Shown: positions 1-8,717, counted from the stretch's first letter. The stretch: DNA of 64,000 bases from Phytohabitans flavus (GCF_011764545.1 NZ_AP022870.1:2898001-2962000), one strand, 5' to 3'. Notes: generated by a model from the letters alone, not told the origin. Numbers and translations are program-made.

Positions 1-126
1 CGGCTCGACGCCATCATCCTGATTTCCAGCAGCGCGCTGGTCAGGAGGTGGGTGGCCGCCGTCGAGGCGGGGCCGGGCTCGGTCGGGTTGACCACGGCTG
101 ACCGTCCAATCAGTCCAGGAACTTGA
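1..126 (+). CDS. C-terminal tail of a protein cut by the window edge (possible)
   Basis: A reading frame is open from the first base and stops at TGA 124-126, giving 41 residues that begin RLDAIILISSS. Third codon positions are mostly G or C until the last few codons, as expected for coding DNA in this genome. No domain is recognisable. It would converge with, and overlap by 17 bases, the ParB-like gene on the other strand. Chance openness of a high-GC frame is a real alternative. Confidence 0.3.
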   Translation, partial: RLDAIILISSSALVRRWVAAVEAGPGSVGLTTADRPISPGT

Positions 127-562
127 CGTAGATCTGTGTCTGTGGCGAGAAGGTGCTGCCCGGTGGGCGTGGCGTGCCGTCAAGCATCCCAGCCCGGCGG
201 AGCATCTCGTAAAGACGGTGGTTGCCCTCGACCACCCGGCCGTCCCGGTACGCCGTGATGTACGCGCCGTCCCTCGGCTGGAGCACCGCGTCCTCCAGCT
301 CCCAGTCCCGGAGCCGGCCGAGCTGGTCGAGCTTCTGGTCGCTGCGGCGTACGAAGTCTCGGGACGCGGGGTTGCGAGGGTCGGCCTGCCGCCAGACGTC
401 CCCGAGCTTGAAGTCCTTGAGGTCCTCGAGCCGGGTGTTCGGCTGCCGCCGCGCGGGCAGGCCCCGGATCCGGTCGAACAACGTACGTTTGCCGTCCGCC
501 CGAGGGCGGCGGAGCCACTCCCATACCGCTTTGAAGATGCCGCTGCCTCTGCCGCGCCGCAC
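110..562 (-). CDS. ParB-like domain protein, small
   Basis: About 150 residues. The middle and end read like a ParB/sulfiredoxin-fold nuclease-like domain: a basic N-terminus, then DGRVVEGNHRLYEMLRRAG, where the G-N-H-R stretch corresponds to the G-H-H-R motif of ParB N-terminal domains. Stand-alone or toxin-linked versions of this fold occur in actinomycetes, but the substrate here cannot be told. The GTG at 562 is chosen because GGAGG lies five bases before it; a second in-frame GTG at 568 lies inside that ribosome-binding site. The gene follows the MFS gene by 27 bases, so the two may be co-transcribed. Family assignment rests on one motif and is tentative. Confidence 0.55.
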   Translation of the reverse strand: MRRGRGSGIFKAVWEWLRRPRADGKRTLFDRIRGLPARRQPNTRLEDLKDFKLGDVWRQADPRNPASRDFVRRSDQKLDQLGRLRDWELEDAVLQPRDGAYITAYRDGRVVEGNHRLYEMLRRAGMLDGTPRPPGSTFSPQTQIYVKFLD

Positions 563-589
563 GTCCACCTCCGTCCCGCGTCGGCCCGC

Positions 590-1798
590 TCATGCCGCGG
601 CCCGCACGGACACTACGGCGGTACGCGCCATCGGGTTCAGGACGAGTGCGGCGGCCGCCGCCGGCAAGGCGAGCGCCGCGAAGGCGACCTGCCAGCTCGT
701 GTACTGGGCCAGCGCGGCACCGAGCGGAGCGGCCAACATGGAGCCACCGAAGATCGCGGTGTTCTGCACGGCGAGCGCGGTCGCGGCGTAGCCCGGCGCG
801 GCGAGCTCACCCGCGGCGCTGAACGCGAGGCCGTTCCAGCACAGGATCGTCGCGCAGAGCAGCAGCAGCGTACCGACGAACGGCAGGCTCGGCGCGTCGA
901 CGAGCATGGCGGTGAGCAAGGCCAGCGGGACGGCGGCCACGGCCACGATCTGTACCGGACGCAGCCGCGAACCGATCGCGTCCGACCACACGCCGGCCCC
1001 GATCCGGCTGGCGACGCCGGACAGCTGCGCCATCGTCACCATCGCGGACGCCGTGGCCACGTCCGCACCCCGGTGCTCGACAAGGAATAGCGCCAGCAGC
1101 GCGGTGATGCCGACCTGCGGCAGCACCAACAGTCCACTCGCGAGCGACAGCCGCAGCAGCCGGGGATCGCCCACTGTGGACTTTCCGCCGCCCCGGACCG
1201 GCAGGGGCACACCACCGTCGGGCTCCCGTACCACCGTCACCACGACGATGCCGGCCACCAGGCAGGCGGCCGAGAGCACGCCGAACGCGGCGGAGAGCGT
1301 GGCGTGGTGGGCGACGATGGGCAGTGTCGCCGCGGCCAGGGCGGCGCCGGCGGGCAGCCCGCAGGCGCGTACACCCATCGCGAGGCCGCGCCGCTCCTTG
1401 GGGAACCAGGCCATCACGGCGCTGCCGCTGGCGACGCAGACGCTCGCGGTCGCGGCCCCGGCCACCGCGAGCAGGACCGCCACGGCCACCGCCGACGGTG
1501 TCACGCTCGCGGCCGTCGCCATCAGCAGGCCGGCCAGCGCGAGGCCGACGCCCATCGTGTTGTGCTCGCCCCACCTGTCGCAGATCCGCCCCCACAGCAG
1601 CAGCGCCGAGACGACGCCGAGCATCGGGCAGGCGAGGACCACGCCGACCGCCGCGAGGCTGAGCCCGAGCTCGGTGCGCAGCACCGGCCCGATCGCCGGT
1701 AGGCCCTGTATGAACGCACCCGCCGTGATCTGCGCCGCGGTGCCCGCGCAGAGTACCGCCCACCGATAGTGGATCACCCCGTCCGTCACAGCCACCAT
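590..1798 (-). CDS. MFS transporter
   Basis: A 402-residue protein with about twelve hydrophobic segments and the charged inter-helix loop GRICDRWGEHNT after the second helix, the usual MFS signature (G-x-x-x-D-R). A second related loop, GVWSDAIGSRLR, follows the central hydrophilic segment, as expected for two six-helix halves. The substrate is unknown; proteins of this shape are secondary transporters or efflux pumps of the inner membrane. It is divergent from mycP with 96 bases between start codons and probably has nothing to do with secretion. The GTG/ATG choice at the N-terminus (start MVAVTDGV) is not certain. Confidence 0.85.
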   Translation of the reverse strand: MVAVTDGVIHYRWAVLCAGTAAQITAGAFIQGLPAIGPVLRTELGLSLAAVGVVLACPMLGVVSALLLWGRICDRWGEHNTMGVGLALAGLLMATAASVTPSAVAVAVLLAVAGAATASVCVASGSAVMAWFPKERRGLAMGVRACGLPAGAALAAATLPIVAHHATLSAAFGVLSAACLVAGIVVVTVVREPDGGVPLPVRGGGKSTVGDPRLLRLSLASGLLVLPQVGITALLALFLVEHRGADVATASAMVTMAQLSGVASRIGAGVWSDAIGSRLRPVQIVAVAAVPLALLTAMLVDAPSLPFVGTLLLLCATILCWNGLAFSAAGELAAPGYAATALAVQNTAIFGGSMLAAPLGAALAQYTSWQVAFAALALPAAAAALVLNPMARTAVVSVRAAA

Positions 1799-1894
1799 TC
1801 AGGGCCACCTAACCGCTCCGGACAACGACGCCCAGGTATCGAAGGAGTGAAGAATCTGACTGGCCGCCGGTTGACGGCCTGACACAATGGACGG

Positions 1895-3070
1895 GTGCGC
1901 GGTGACCTGACCCGGTCGCTCTTCGCGGCCCTGATCGCAGTCGCTACCGTCGCCGCCCCCGCACCAGCCCGGGCGGCGTCGCTCGACTGCGGGCGCCCCA
2001 TCCCCGACCCGCTCGCCGAGGCGCCGGCCGCGCTGACCCGGCTGCGGCCCGATGCCGCCTGGCCGCTCAGCACCGGCGCGGGCGTGACGGTCGCGGTGAT
2101 CGACTCCGGCGTCTCCGCCGACCACCCGACGCTCACCGGCAAGATCCGCCCCGGGCGCGACTTCATCCTGGCCGGCGACGGCCCCGGTGACTGCGACGAG
2201 AACGGCCACGGCACACTCATCGCCGGCATCATCGCCGGGCGCGAGGCGACAAGCGCGGGCTTCCGGTTCTACGGGGTCGCGCCGGACGCGTCGATCGTGC
2301 CCGTGCGGGTGCTGCGCGACCAGCGCCGCTCGGAGGAGCCCGACCTCTCCGACCGCATCGCCGAGGCGGTGCGCTGGGCGGTCGACGAGGGCGGCGCCGA
2401 CGTCGTCAACCTGTCGCTCACCACACCGGACACGCCCGAGCTGGCGGCCGCCGTGCGGCACGCGCTCGACCGGGGCGCAGTCGTGGTGGCCGCCGCGGGC
2501 AACGACGGCGAGGCGGCGAGCGGTCAGGTCGCGTTCCCGGCGGCGTATCCGGGTGTCCTGGCGGTCGCCAGCGTCGACGAGAAGGACGCGCACGTGAATA
2601 GCTCCTCCCAGGGCGACTACGTCGACGTGGCCGCGCCCGGCACCCGGATCGCCGGGCCCGCGCCGGCCGGCGGGGGTTACCTCTTCACGGCCGAGGGCGG
2701 CACGAGCTTCGCCGCGGCGTACGTGTCGGGGGTGGCCGCGCTGATCCGGTCGTACGCGCCGGACACGACCCCGGAGCAGGTGGCCAGCCGGATCACCGAG
2801 ACCGCCGACCACCCCGCCGACCTGTGGAACCCGCAGGTCGGCCACGGCGTCGTCAACCCGGCTCGCGCGGTCGGCTCGCTGCGCGGCGCAGACGTCGCCA
2901 CGGACGCGAACGCCGTGCGGCTCAAGCCGGAGCCGGTCGAGTCCGACCCGCTGCGCGCGATCCGGGTCGCCGCGCCGTGGATCGCGGTGGCCGGCCTGGG
3001 TGTGGCGGGGCTGGTCCTGCTCGCGGTACCGGTGACCCGGCGGGGGCGCCGCCGAGGCTGGCGCCCCTGA
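1895..3070 (+). CDS. mycP: mycosin, type VII secretion-associated S8 serine protease
   Basis: A 391-residue subtilisin-like protease. A signal peptide covers residues 1-27 and ends in ARA-A. The catalytic triad is visible: Asp70 in VIDSGVSADHP, His105 in NGHGTLIAG and Ser271 in GGTSFAAAYVSG, with the oxyanion Asn203 in AAAGN. A C-terminal membrane helix (about 358-382) followed by arginines anchors it with the protease domain outside the membrane, as in known mycosins. In ESX systems MycP stabilises the membrane complex and cleaves some substrates. It is the first gene of the ESX locus here. It starts with GTG and converges with the WXG-type gene, whose end is 13 bases away. Confidence 0.93.
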   Translation: MRGDLTRSLFAALIAVATVAAPAPARAASLDCGRPIPDPLAEAPAALTRLRPDAAWPLSTGAGVTVAVIDSGVSADHPTLTGKIRPGRDFILAGDGPGDCDENGHGTLIAGIIAGREATSAGFRFYGVAPDASIVPVRVLRDQRRSEEPDLSDRIAEAVRWAVDEGGADVVNLSLTTPDTPELAAAVRHALDRGAVVVAAAGNDGEAASGQVAFPAAYPGVLAVASVDEKDAHVNSSSQGDYVDVAAPGTRIAGPAPAGGGYLFTAEGGTSFAAAYVSGVAALIRSYAPDTTPEQVASRITETADHPADLWNPQVGHGVVNPARAVGSLRGADVATDANAVRLKPEPVESDPLRAIRVAAPWIAVAGLGVAGLVLLAVPVTRRGRRRGWRP

Positions 3071-3083
3071 CCGTCCCTTGTGG

Positions 3084-4293
3084 TCAGCCGCGGAGCACAC
3101 CGGGCGGGGCCCAGCGGTGCGGCGAGAGGATGTCGCTGTCCTCGCGCAGCAGATTGCCGTCGGCGTCCACGCCGCCCTCACCGCCCTGGCCCGCGCCGTA
3201 CCCCCACCGCCCGCCACCGGCGCCCCGGTGAAGCCGGGCGTTCCGTTTCCGCCTGGGGTACCGCCGACCCGCGCCTGCTGGCCGGCGCCCGCCTCGTTCA
3301 GCGCCGCCACCATGCTCTCCGGCGGCGAGAAGGCGTCGCCGATCGGTGGCAGCGAGCCGGCCCCGCCCAGGCGACCGACGCCGGCGAGCGCGCTCCCGCC
3401 GCCCGGGAGTTTCGGTCCGCCGCCCGGCGAGTCCCCGGGATTGAAGGGGTCGAACGGATCGAGCGGATCCAGCGGGTCGAAGCCGGGCCGCTCGATGGGC
3501 GGCAGCTCCGGGTCGTCCAGGCCGGGAAAGTCCGGTACGGAGTCGTCGGGCAGCGTCGGGGACGCCGGAGGGGCGGCCGGCGGCGTGGTGTTGGCCAGGG
3601 GTTCGTCAGCGGGTTCGCCGGTGCGGTCGCCGGGTTTGTCGCCGCCGCGGTCTTCGGCTGCGCGCCGTTGCCTCTGGACCGTCCGCCTTCCCCGGGCTTG
3701 ACTCCCGGTACCGCCACGGGTGTACCCCGCGGCATGCCGGCCATCTCGAGGGCGTAGTCGGCGCAGAGCTTCTGGTATGCCGCCCGCGCGCGCTGCTCCC
3801 CCATGCGGAAGAAATCCTCCGCCTCCTGGAGCGCGGCGGCCCCCAGCGGGGCGCCCGCGGTCTGCCGGTGCATCCAGTCCAGCAGGCCGTTCCAGAACTC
3901 GCCGGCCCCCATCTCCTGCAGCACGCCGTTTTGCGCGAACGCGACCTGCTTCTGCCGGACCTCCGCGAACTTCCAGCTCGGTATCGGGATCGCGCGGATC
4001 GCCCGCTCCAGATGGCTGGCGCAGGCGTCGATGTGGACGGCGACGCGCTCGTGGGCGAGGACGTTCTGCTCGGCCGCGTCGGCGAGCTTGCCGACGTGCG
4101 CGCGGAACGCGTCCGCCGCGCCGCCCTTCCAGCTCGTGCTCTTGTTCTTCAGCCTCTCAAGCGAGCTGTGCAGGGCGATCGAGCGCCGGAAAGCCATCCC
4201 CCACGCGCCGGCGGAGCGGGTCACCTCCCGGTAGTTGGCCGCGATGGTGACCCGGTTGACGATCTCTTCCCAGCTCAGTTGCTCAGCCTGCAC
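3084..4293 (-). CDS. WXG-like secreted substrate with Asp/Pro and Gly tail (two apparent frameshifts)
   Basis: The N-terminal ~190 residues are helical and carry a WXG-type turn (SWKGGAADAF, near residue 55), typical of type VII substrates or partners. The tail is low complexity and includes a DPLDPLDPFDPFNP repeat and a Gly-rich part, ending in LLREDSDILSPHRWAPPGV. That tail is read only if the frame changes twice: near 3650 and at the C run 3201-3205, each needing one extra base. With both restored the product is about 403 residues. The second correction gives a clean Gly-Tyr-Gly junction, so sequencing deletion is more likely than gene decay. ESX substrates usually sit next to an EspC-like partner, which here is the gene just upstream. 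Function beyond that is unknown. Confidence 0.65.
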
Positions 4294-4304
4294 GGCGACC
4301 GCCC

Positions 4305-4685
4305 TTACTGGTCGAGGAGCTTCTGGAGCGCCGAAACCGCGAGCCGGTTCCGCGCTTCCACCGACTTGTACTTCTCGGCGAGCGTCGCCACGGCGTCGCC
4401 GGTCTTGTCCAGTCCGGCGGCGAGGTCCTTGAGGTTGTTGTCGAGGATCTCGTGCATCCGCCCGATCTGCGCGTGCATGGATCGGACGACCTCGATGTGC
4501 TCGCTGCCGAGCGCGCTGCGCCCCTGGTCGCCGCCGGTACGCAGCGCCTTGTCCGCGGCTTTGAAGTCCTCCCGGTACTCCGGGATGGCGCCGCGCACGT
4601 CGGCCAGGTACGTCTTGATGTTGCCGAGGTGCCGGACGTTGACCTCGACCCGGTCCGCCCGCGCGATGGCCTCCTCCGCGCTCAT
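4305..4685 (-). CDS. EspC/WXG100-like helical protein
   Basis: A 126-residue, all-helical, Cys-free protein with no signal peptide or membrane segment. Its helix-turn-helix length and the lack of any enzyme motif fit EspC/WXG100-type type VII partners, but no W-x-G turn is visible, so the assignment relies on context. It starts with ATG inside the end of the upstream gene (4-base overlap) and is followed after 11 bases by the WXG-like substrate gene. This suggests translational coupling and a heterodimer or co-secreted pair. Confidence is moderate because small helical proteins are hard to place by eye. Confidence 0.6.
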   Translation of the reverse strand: MSAEEAIARADRVEVNVRHLGNIKTYLADVRGAIPEYREDFKAADKALRTGGDQGRSALGSEHIEVVRSMHAQIGRMHEILDNNLKDLAAGLDKTGDAVATLAEKYKSVEARNRLAVSALQKLLDQ

Positions 4686-5728
4686 GCCAGGCCGCCGATC
4701 ACGCCGCTCGGCGCGTTCGGCCCACCCCAGGTCTCGCCGTCCTCGAGGAGCCAGTCGTTGCGGCTGTGCTCCCCCTCTTCGCTGTGCGGGGCGTGGCCGG
4801 CCGCGCCGCCGCCCATCATCGGCGGGGGCACCGCCGGCGCGCCGCCCCTGCCGGCCGCGGACCCGGGTACGAGCTGGGCGGGACCGCCACCCACGGCGCC
4901 GCCGCTGAGCGCGCTGCCCGGCGACAGCGAGGTCGCCGCGACGGCGGCACCGCTGAGCGCACCGGCCCCGCCAAAAGCACCCGCCCCACCGAGCGACCCC
5001 GCGCCGGCGAGCTGCGTGCCGGGAAGGCTGGTGTCGGACCCGGTGGGGGTGAACGCCGTCGCCGGTACCGTGCCGGGCAGCGGCTGCCCGGACGTGGGCG
5101 GGAGCGGCGTCAACGGGGGCAACGGCGGCAGCGGAGGCAGCGGCGTGGTGGGCGGGAGCGGGACCGTCGTGCCCGGTACCCCGGTGGCGGCGCCGTTTTT
5201 GTTGAGCATGCCACCGAGCACGTCGACGGCGACCTTCGCGATGGTCAGCGCGAGCTGGGCGTCGGCCACGTTGGTCTGCGCGTGCGCGGCCTTGATGATC
5301 GCCGTGTGCTGGGCGGCCCGGGCGTACAACGCCGGCTTGATCTCGGGCCGGGCCGCCGCGGCCGCGCGCAGCCGCGGTCCGAGGATGACCGCGCCGGTGG
5401 GCAGCACCTTGAACCCCTCGGCGGTGGCCAGCATCACGGCCGCGTCCATCGCCGCCTTCGACGCCTGTATCTGCGCACCACCGGCGGCGACCGCCGTCTG
5501 CGTCTGCGCCATGCCGCCGATCACCTTGCTCAGCTGGTCGAACAGCGTGGCGGCTTTGTTCTGCGAGAAGGCGTCCTTGGCGGTACCGCTCCAGGTGGGT
5601 AGCGCCGAGGCGGCCGCGATGGTCGCCTGTACGTTGCCGAGGTCGACCCCGGCTTTCTTCAGCGCGACGACGGCCACGGTCCCGAGCAGTTCCGGCTTCG
5701 CGGCGAGAGCCTCCAGGAACGAGGGCAT
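4682..5728 (-). CDS. WXG-like substrate with Pro/Gly-rich tail
   Basis: About 348 residues. The first ~170 are Ala-rich helices with a WSG turn (LPTWSGTAKDAFSQ) near residue 46, the hallmark of WXG100/PPE-type folds. A Pro-Leu repeat (PLPPLPPLPPL) and Gly/Ala-rich stretch follow. The last 25 residues contain WLLEDGETWGG then APSGVIGG, a tail resembling the ends of the genes at 3084 and 18571. The ATG at 5728 overlaps the upstream stop by one base (TGATG); a GTG at 5731 is the alternative. Likely a secreted or surface component of this ESX system; the precise role is unknown. Confidence 0.65.
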   Translation of the reverse strand: MPSFLEALAAKPELLGTVAVVALKKAGVDLGNVQATIAAASALPTWSGTAKDAFSQNKAATLFDQLSKVIGGMAQTQTAVAAGGAQIQASKAAMDAAVMLATAEGFKVLPTGAVILGPRLRAAAAARPEIKPALYARAAQHTAIIKAAHAQTNVADAQLALTIAKVAVDVLGGMLNKNGAATGVPGTTVPLPPTTPLPPLPPLPPLTPLPPTSGQPLPGTVPATAFTPTGSDTSLPGTQLAGAGSLGGAGAFGGAGALSGAAVAATSLSPGSALSGGAVGGGPAQLVPGSAAGRGGAPAVPPPMMGGGAAGHAPHSEEGEHSRNDWLLEDGETWGGPNAPSGVIGGLA

Positions 5729-6119
5729 CACCGCACCTCCCCGCGCACGTGGACGCCGGGGTCGTCGCCGACCGGAAGCGCGCTGGTGAGCCGGGTGCGG
5801 ACCAGTCCGCGCCCCTCCTCTTGCGCCTCCAGCGCCTTCTCCCCCATCGTCTTCAGCAGCTGGGAGCCGTCGTCGGTCTCGGCGCGCACGCCGCCGACCG
5901 CCTGCGTGTAGTCACCGGTGATGACCGTCCGCAGCGCGGCCGCGGTGGCGAAGCCGGGGTCGCGGTGATCATGAGCAGCGCGGCGTTCACCGCGCCGGCG
6001 ATCGTGTTGGGCAGCTCGTCCGCGGCGCCGGCGTACGTCTTGCTGGTGCCGAACACATCGGACGGCACCATCTCGAACGCGCCGCGGGCACCGGGTGTGC
6101 CGGTGGTTTGCTCGTCCAC
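5728..6119 (-). CDS. EspC-like helical protein (one apparent frameshift)
   Basis: It begins GTG at 6119 (VDEQTTGTPG) with GGGGAGGA just before it. The frame MVPSDVFGTSKTYAGAADELP continues to ALLMIT, then changes frame to DPGFATAAALRTVI and runs to TGA at 5730-5728, giving about 130 residues if one base is restored near 5961-5966. The product is a helical, Cys-free protein of the size of EspC/WXG100 partners. It is directly coupled to the WXG-like gene at 4682, so the region shows two consecutive small-plus-large pairs. The frameshift lies next to CCCC and is probably a sequencing deletion. Confidence 0.55.
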
Positions 6120-6191
6120 GAAAGTCCTCCCCAGATGGCGGTGCCGCGTCAGGCCGGCGGGCACCGGTGTTTTCCGTGCGAAGATGGTGCG

Positions 6192-6488
6192 GTGGCTGAT
6201 CCGATGGGAGACCTGGCCCGGTTGCGCGCGGCGACGTATGCCGGCCGCGACCCGCGCGGGCTGGCCGCCGCGACGGTCGACGGCGACGGCCTCGTCGTCG
6301 AGGTGACGTTCGCCGACGGGATCGGGCGCCACCAGCCGGCCGCCGTCGGTGAGGCGGTGCGGCTGGCGGTCAGTGACGCGCGGCAGCGGATGGCGGCGGC
6401 GTACCGCGCGCTGGCCCCCGAGCCGGCCGAGGAGCCCAGCGCCCCACACCTGCTGGGCGGGGCGACGCAGGAGCGGGAGGCGCGATGA
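6192..6488 (+). CDS. YbaB-like protein in the ESX locus
   Basis: Roughly 98 residues beginning VADPMGDLARLRAATY at GTG 6192 (an ATG at 6204 is the alternative). The core, AATVDGDGLVVEVTFADGIGRH followed by a helix rich in Ala and Arg, matches the beta-strand/helix plan of the YbaB/EbfC family, whose classical members bind DNA. YbaB-like genes are frequently found beside WXG100 genes in actinomycete type VII loci, where their role is not settled. It overlaps the next YbaB-like gene by four bases (ATGA) and is divergent from the EspC-like gene across 72 bases, which must hold promoters for both directions. Confidence 0.6.
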   Translation: MADPMGDLARLRAATYAGRDPRGLAAATVDGDGLVVEVTFADGIGRHQPAAVGEAVRLAVSDARQRMAAAYRALAPEPAEEPSAPHLLGGATQEREAR

Positions 6489-6865
6489 GCGCGCGAGACC
6501 AGGCTTGGCTCGACGAGATGGCCGACGCGGAGCGTCACGAGCAGCTGGCCCGGGCGGCCACGTCGGCCATGGAGGAGTACGGTGCGGGCGCCGCCCGCCT
6601 CGCCTCCTCCACTGTGGAGGGCCGCACCCGGGACGGCTGGGTGGTGGTCAAAGTGGACGGCACCGGCGAGGTGCACCAGGTGACCCTGCGGCCCGAGGCG
6701 GTGACGCGGTATTCGCCGAGCGCGCTCGGCAAGGTGGTCACCCACACGCTGCGTACGGCGCAGCTGCGCGCCCGCGAGGCGTTCGAGCGGGAGGTGGCCA
6801 AGCTCTCCGAGCCGCCCGCGCTCGCCGAGAGCGACGAGCTGCTGCGCCGCGCCCGCTTGGATTGA
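6485..6865 (+). CDS. YbaB-like protein in the ESX locus
   Basis: A 126-residue protein. An N-terminal helix (about 8-45) precedes the YbaB-like core TVEGRTRDGWVVVKVDGTGEV and a C-terminal helix. No catalytic motif, signal peptide or membrane segment is present. It is translationally coupled to the upstream YbaB-like gene, and the pair could form heterodimers. It ends ten bases before the convergent WXG-like gene. In this genome the fold recurs at 8091, so three YbaB-type genes sit inside one secretion locus. DNA-binding versus chaperone-type function cannot be decided from sequence. Confidence 0.65.
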   Translation: MSARDQAWLDEMADAERHEQLARAATSAMEEYGAGAARLASSTVEGRTRDGWVVVKVDGTGEVHQVTLRPEAVTRYSPSALGKVVTHTLRTAQLRAREAFEREVAKLSEPPALAESDELLRRARLD

Positions 6866-6875
6866 CATCACCGCC

Positions 6876-7736
6876 TCATCTCTGCCGCATCGCCGGCGCG
6901 CCACCCTCTAGGATCACCTTGCCGTCCGGGCCGATCCTCGGCCGGGCAAACTCGACGGCCCGGAAGGGGTTGGGCCACGCCACGTCCCGGGCGTTCATGC
7001 CCGGCCGGCCGCTCGCCACCGTGGTCATGAGCTTGCCCTCGTCACGGCTGATCGTGTTGGCCAGCCCTTCCGCGGCGGTCGCCTGCAGGAGGAGTCGGGT
7101 GAGGGTACGCCACTCCTCCTGGCCATTCCGCAGCCACTGCCGCCAGCCCTTCGTGAGCAGGCTACCCGCGTGGAACGCCAGCGCCGCCCAGGCGGCGTAG
7201 ACGGCGACCGACGCGGCGAACACCTTGGAAAGCGTGTTGGCCGTGTCCTTGGCCACCACCGCCAGCCGCTCGGCGGCCATGTGCTGCGGCACCACCTGGC
7301 TCTTGTAGGCGTCCGCGAACGGCCCGTTCCAGCTCGAGCTCGCGGCCGTCCCCTGGAACTCCATGTGTGGGAAGTCCGGAAGCTCGGTGCTCTCGCTGAT
7401 CGACTGCGCGCGTTTGTGGATCTCCAGCCAGAGCTGGATGTCGTGGTGCATGGCCAAGGGTGCGAAGGCGTCCTCGACAAGATCCTTCACCCGCTGCAAG
7501 ATCTCCTTCGCCTTGGGCAGGAGCGAGTCGAAGAGCTCCTTGAGCTCGCGCTGGGCCCACTCCCACCAGGAGAGCCACCACAGGATGTCGTTGGCCCACT
7601 TTTCGAACTCCGCGATCAGCTCAGGTGCCTTGCGCAGGAACTCGCGCAGCTTCTCGAGGTCCTGCGTGAAGTCGTTGAAGAGGGCGGGCACGTCGGCCGC
7701 GGTGACGGCGGCGATCTGCTGGCCGGTCACGGTCAT
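6876..7736 (-). CDS. WXG-like protein with hydrophobic central helix
   Basis: 286 residues. The N-terminal ~60 residues form a Trp-rich amphipathic helix (ILWWLSWWEW). A WXG turn, SSSWNGPFADAYKS, lies near residue 135. A hydrophobic stretch near 170-190 (VAVYAAWAALAFHAGSLL) may cross or insert into the membrane. The C-terminus ends in a basic strand-like segment with GPDGKVILEGG. The start ATG overlaps the stop of the EF-hand gene (ATGA), so the two are probably made together. It looks like an LXG/WXG-type substrate or pore-like protein, but no toxin domain is recognisable. Confidence 0.55.
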   Translation of the reverse strand: MTVTGQQIAAVTAADVPALFNDFTQDLEKLREFLRKAPELIAEFEKWANDILWWLSWWEWAQRELKELFDSLLPKAKEILQRVKDLVEDAFAPLAMHHDIQLWLEIHKRAQSISESTELPDFPHMEFQGTAASSSWNGPFADAYKSQVVPQHMAAERLAVVAKDTANTLSKVFAASVAVYAAWAALAFHAGSLLTKGWRQWLRNGQEEWRTLTRLLLQATAAEGLANTISRDEGKLMTTVASGRPGMNARDVAWPNPFRAVEFARPRIGPDGKVILEGGAPAMRQR

Positions 7737-8074
7737 CGCGGCAGCCGCCTCTCCAACTGCCGGACCAGCTCGGCCGCCTCGGCCTCGGCGCCCTTGTACT
7801 TCAGGATCGCGATCCGCAGCACCTGCTCCATCATCGACCAGACCTCGGCGCCTTCACGGCACCGCGCCACCAACGTCGTGACCAGTTGGTCGTGACCCTG
7901 CTGGGCCGCCGCGAAGCTGATCGTCGGCGTCTTGCGGAACTTCATCAGCTCCAAGAGCGTCACGATCCCGTCCTCGTTCTCGTCGCCCTTGTCCAGCCGC
8001 GGCCCCTGCGTTCCCCAGATCACGCGGTGCTTCTCGATCTCCGAGTAGACGACTACCGTCTGTCTATCCGCCAT
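7733..8074 (-). CDS. small EF-hand protein of the ESX locus
   Basis: 113 residues starting MADRQTVVVYSEIEK, preceded by AAAGGGATG. Residues 31-42 (DENEDGIVTLLE) fit the 12-residue EF-hand calcium loop: D1, N3, D5, G6, hydrophobic at 8 and E12, flanked by helices. The remainder is helical with a Met/Val-rich segment (SMMEQVLRIAILKYKG). A single EF-hand is unusual for a type VII locus, and calcium binding is inferred from the loop only. It is coupled by a 4-base overlap to the WXG-like gene at 6876 and may act as its partner or chaperone. Confidence 0.65.
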   Translation of the reverse strand: MADRQTVVVYSEIEKHRVIWGTQGPRLDKGDENEDGIVTLLELMKFRKTPTISFAAAQQGHDQLVTTLVARCREGAEVWSMMEQVLRIAILKYKGAEAEAAELVRQLERRLPR

Positions 8075-8090
8075 GGCTGTCGCATCCCTT

Positions 8091-8717
8091 TCACGGGTAC
8101 GGGTCGGGGGCGCCGCCCATCGCGGCGCGCATCTCGGCGACGAGGTCGTTGAGGCGTGCCCCGAGATCCGGGGCCGGCTCGGTGACCGGGGGCAGCCCGG
8201 CGCGGGCGGACGCGAGCGCGGTGTTGAGTGCCGATACGAGCTCGTCGGTGTCCTGTTCGGACACCCAGTACGGATCCGCCACACAGGACAATCGGCCCTC
8301 GGCGGTCACCGTGATCGTGAGGGCACCATATCCGGCCGCCCCCACCTGCGGCTCCGGCCGGAACGCGATCGGCGCCTCGTCCATCGTGCGGTGCAGGTCG
8401 CGGATGACCGTGCTGAGCGAGCGCGACGTCGCGGGCACCTCGGGCAGGCCCGGCTCGTCCAACGGCTCGAACGGCGGCGGGCGCTGCGCGGCCACCGCGT
8501 CCGCGAGTACCGTCATCCCCTGCCGGACGGCCACCGCGGCAGCCTCGGTCACGGCCGCCGCGAGCCCTTCCGAGCCGATCGCGCGGAGCCAGCCCGGCTC
8601 CACCGCGATGGACTCGGGCAGCCCGTCGGCGTCCACAGTGACCCGTACGGTGCCGCTGGCGTCGGTCGCCTCGACCGGGTCGCGCGGGAGTCGTTCGAAA
8701 AGGGCAGGGTCGAGCAT
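8091..8717 (-). CDS. tandem YbaB-like protein
   Basis: 208 residues from ATG 8717 (MLDPALFERLP). Two copies of the YbaB-like strand-turn-strand unit are visible: SGTVRVTVDADGLPESIAVEP near residues 20-42 and GALTITVTAEGRLSCVADP near 130-150, each followed by a helix with DELVSALNTAL-type character. It lies between the WXG100 pair and the EF-hand gene, all on the minus strand, so it is likely part of the same transcript. The ancestral YbaB role is DNA binding; in ESX loci the role is unproven. Confidence 0.6.
   Translation of the reverse strand: MLDPALFERLPRDPVEATDASGTVRVTVDADGLPESIAVEPGWLRAIGSEGLAAAVTEAAAVAVRQGMTVLADAVAAQRPPPFEPLDEPGLPEVPATSRSLSTVIRDLHRTMDEAPIAFRPEPQVGAAGYGALTITVTAEGRLSCVADPYWVSEQDTDELVSALNTALASARAGLPPVTEPAPDLGARLNDLVAEMRAAMGGAPDPYP

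Noticed and set aside
1799..3313. A 504-codon minus-strand frame opposite mycP
   Set aside because: Only its first ~35 codons are real (part of the frameshifted tail of the gene at 3084); the rest is the antisense of mycP.
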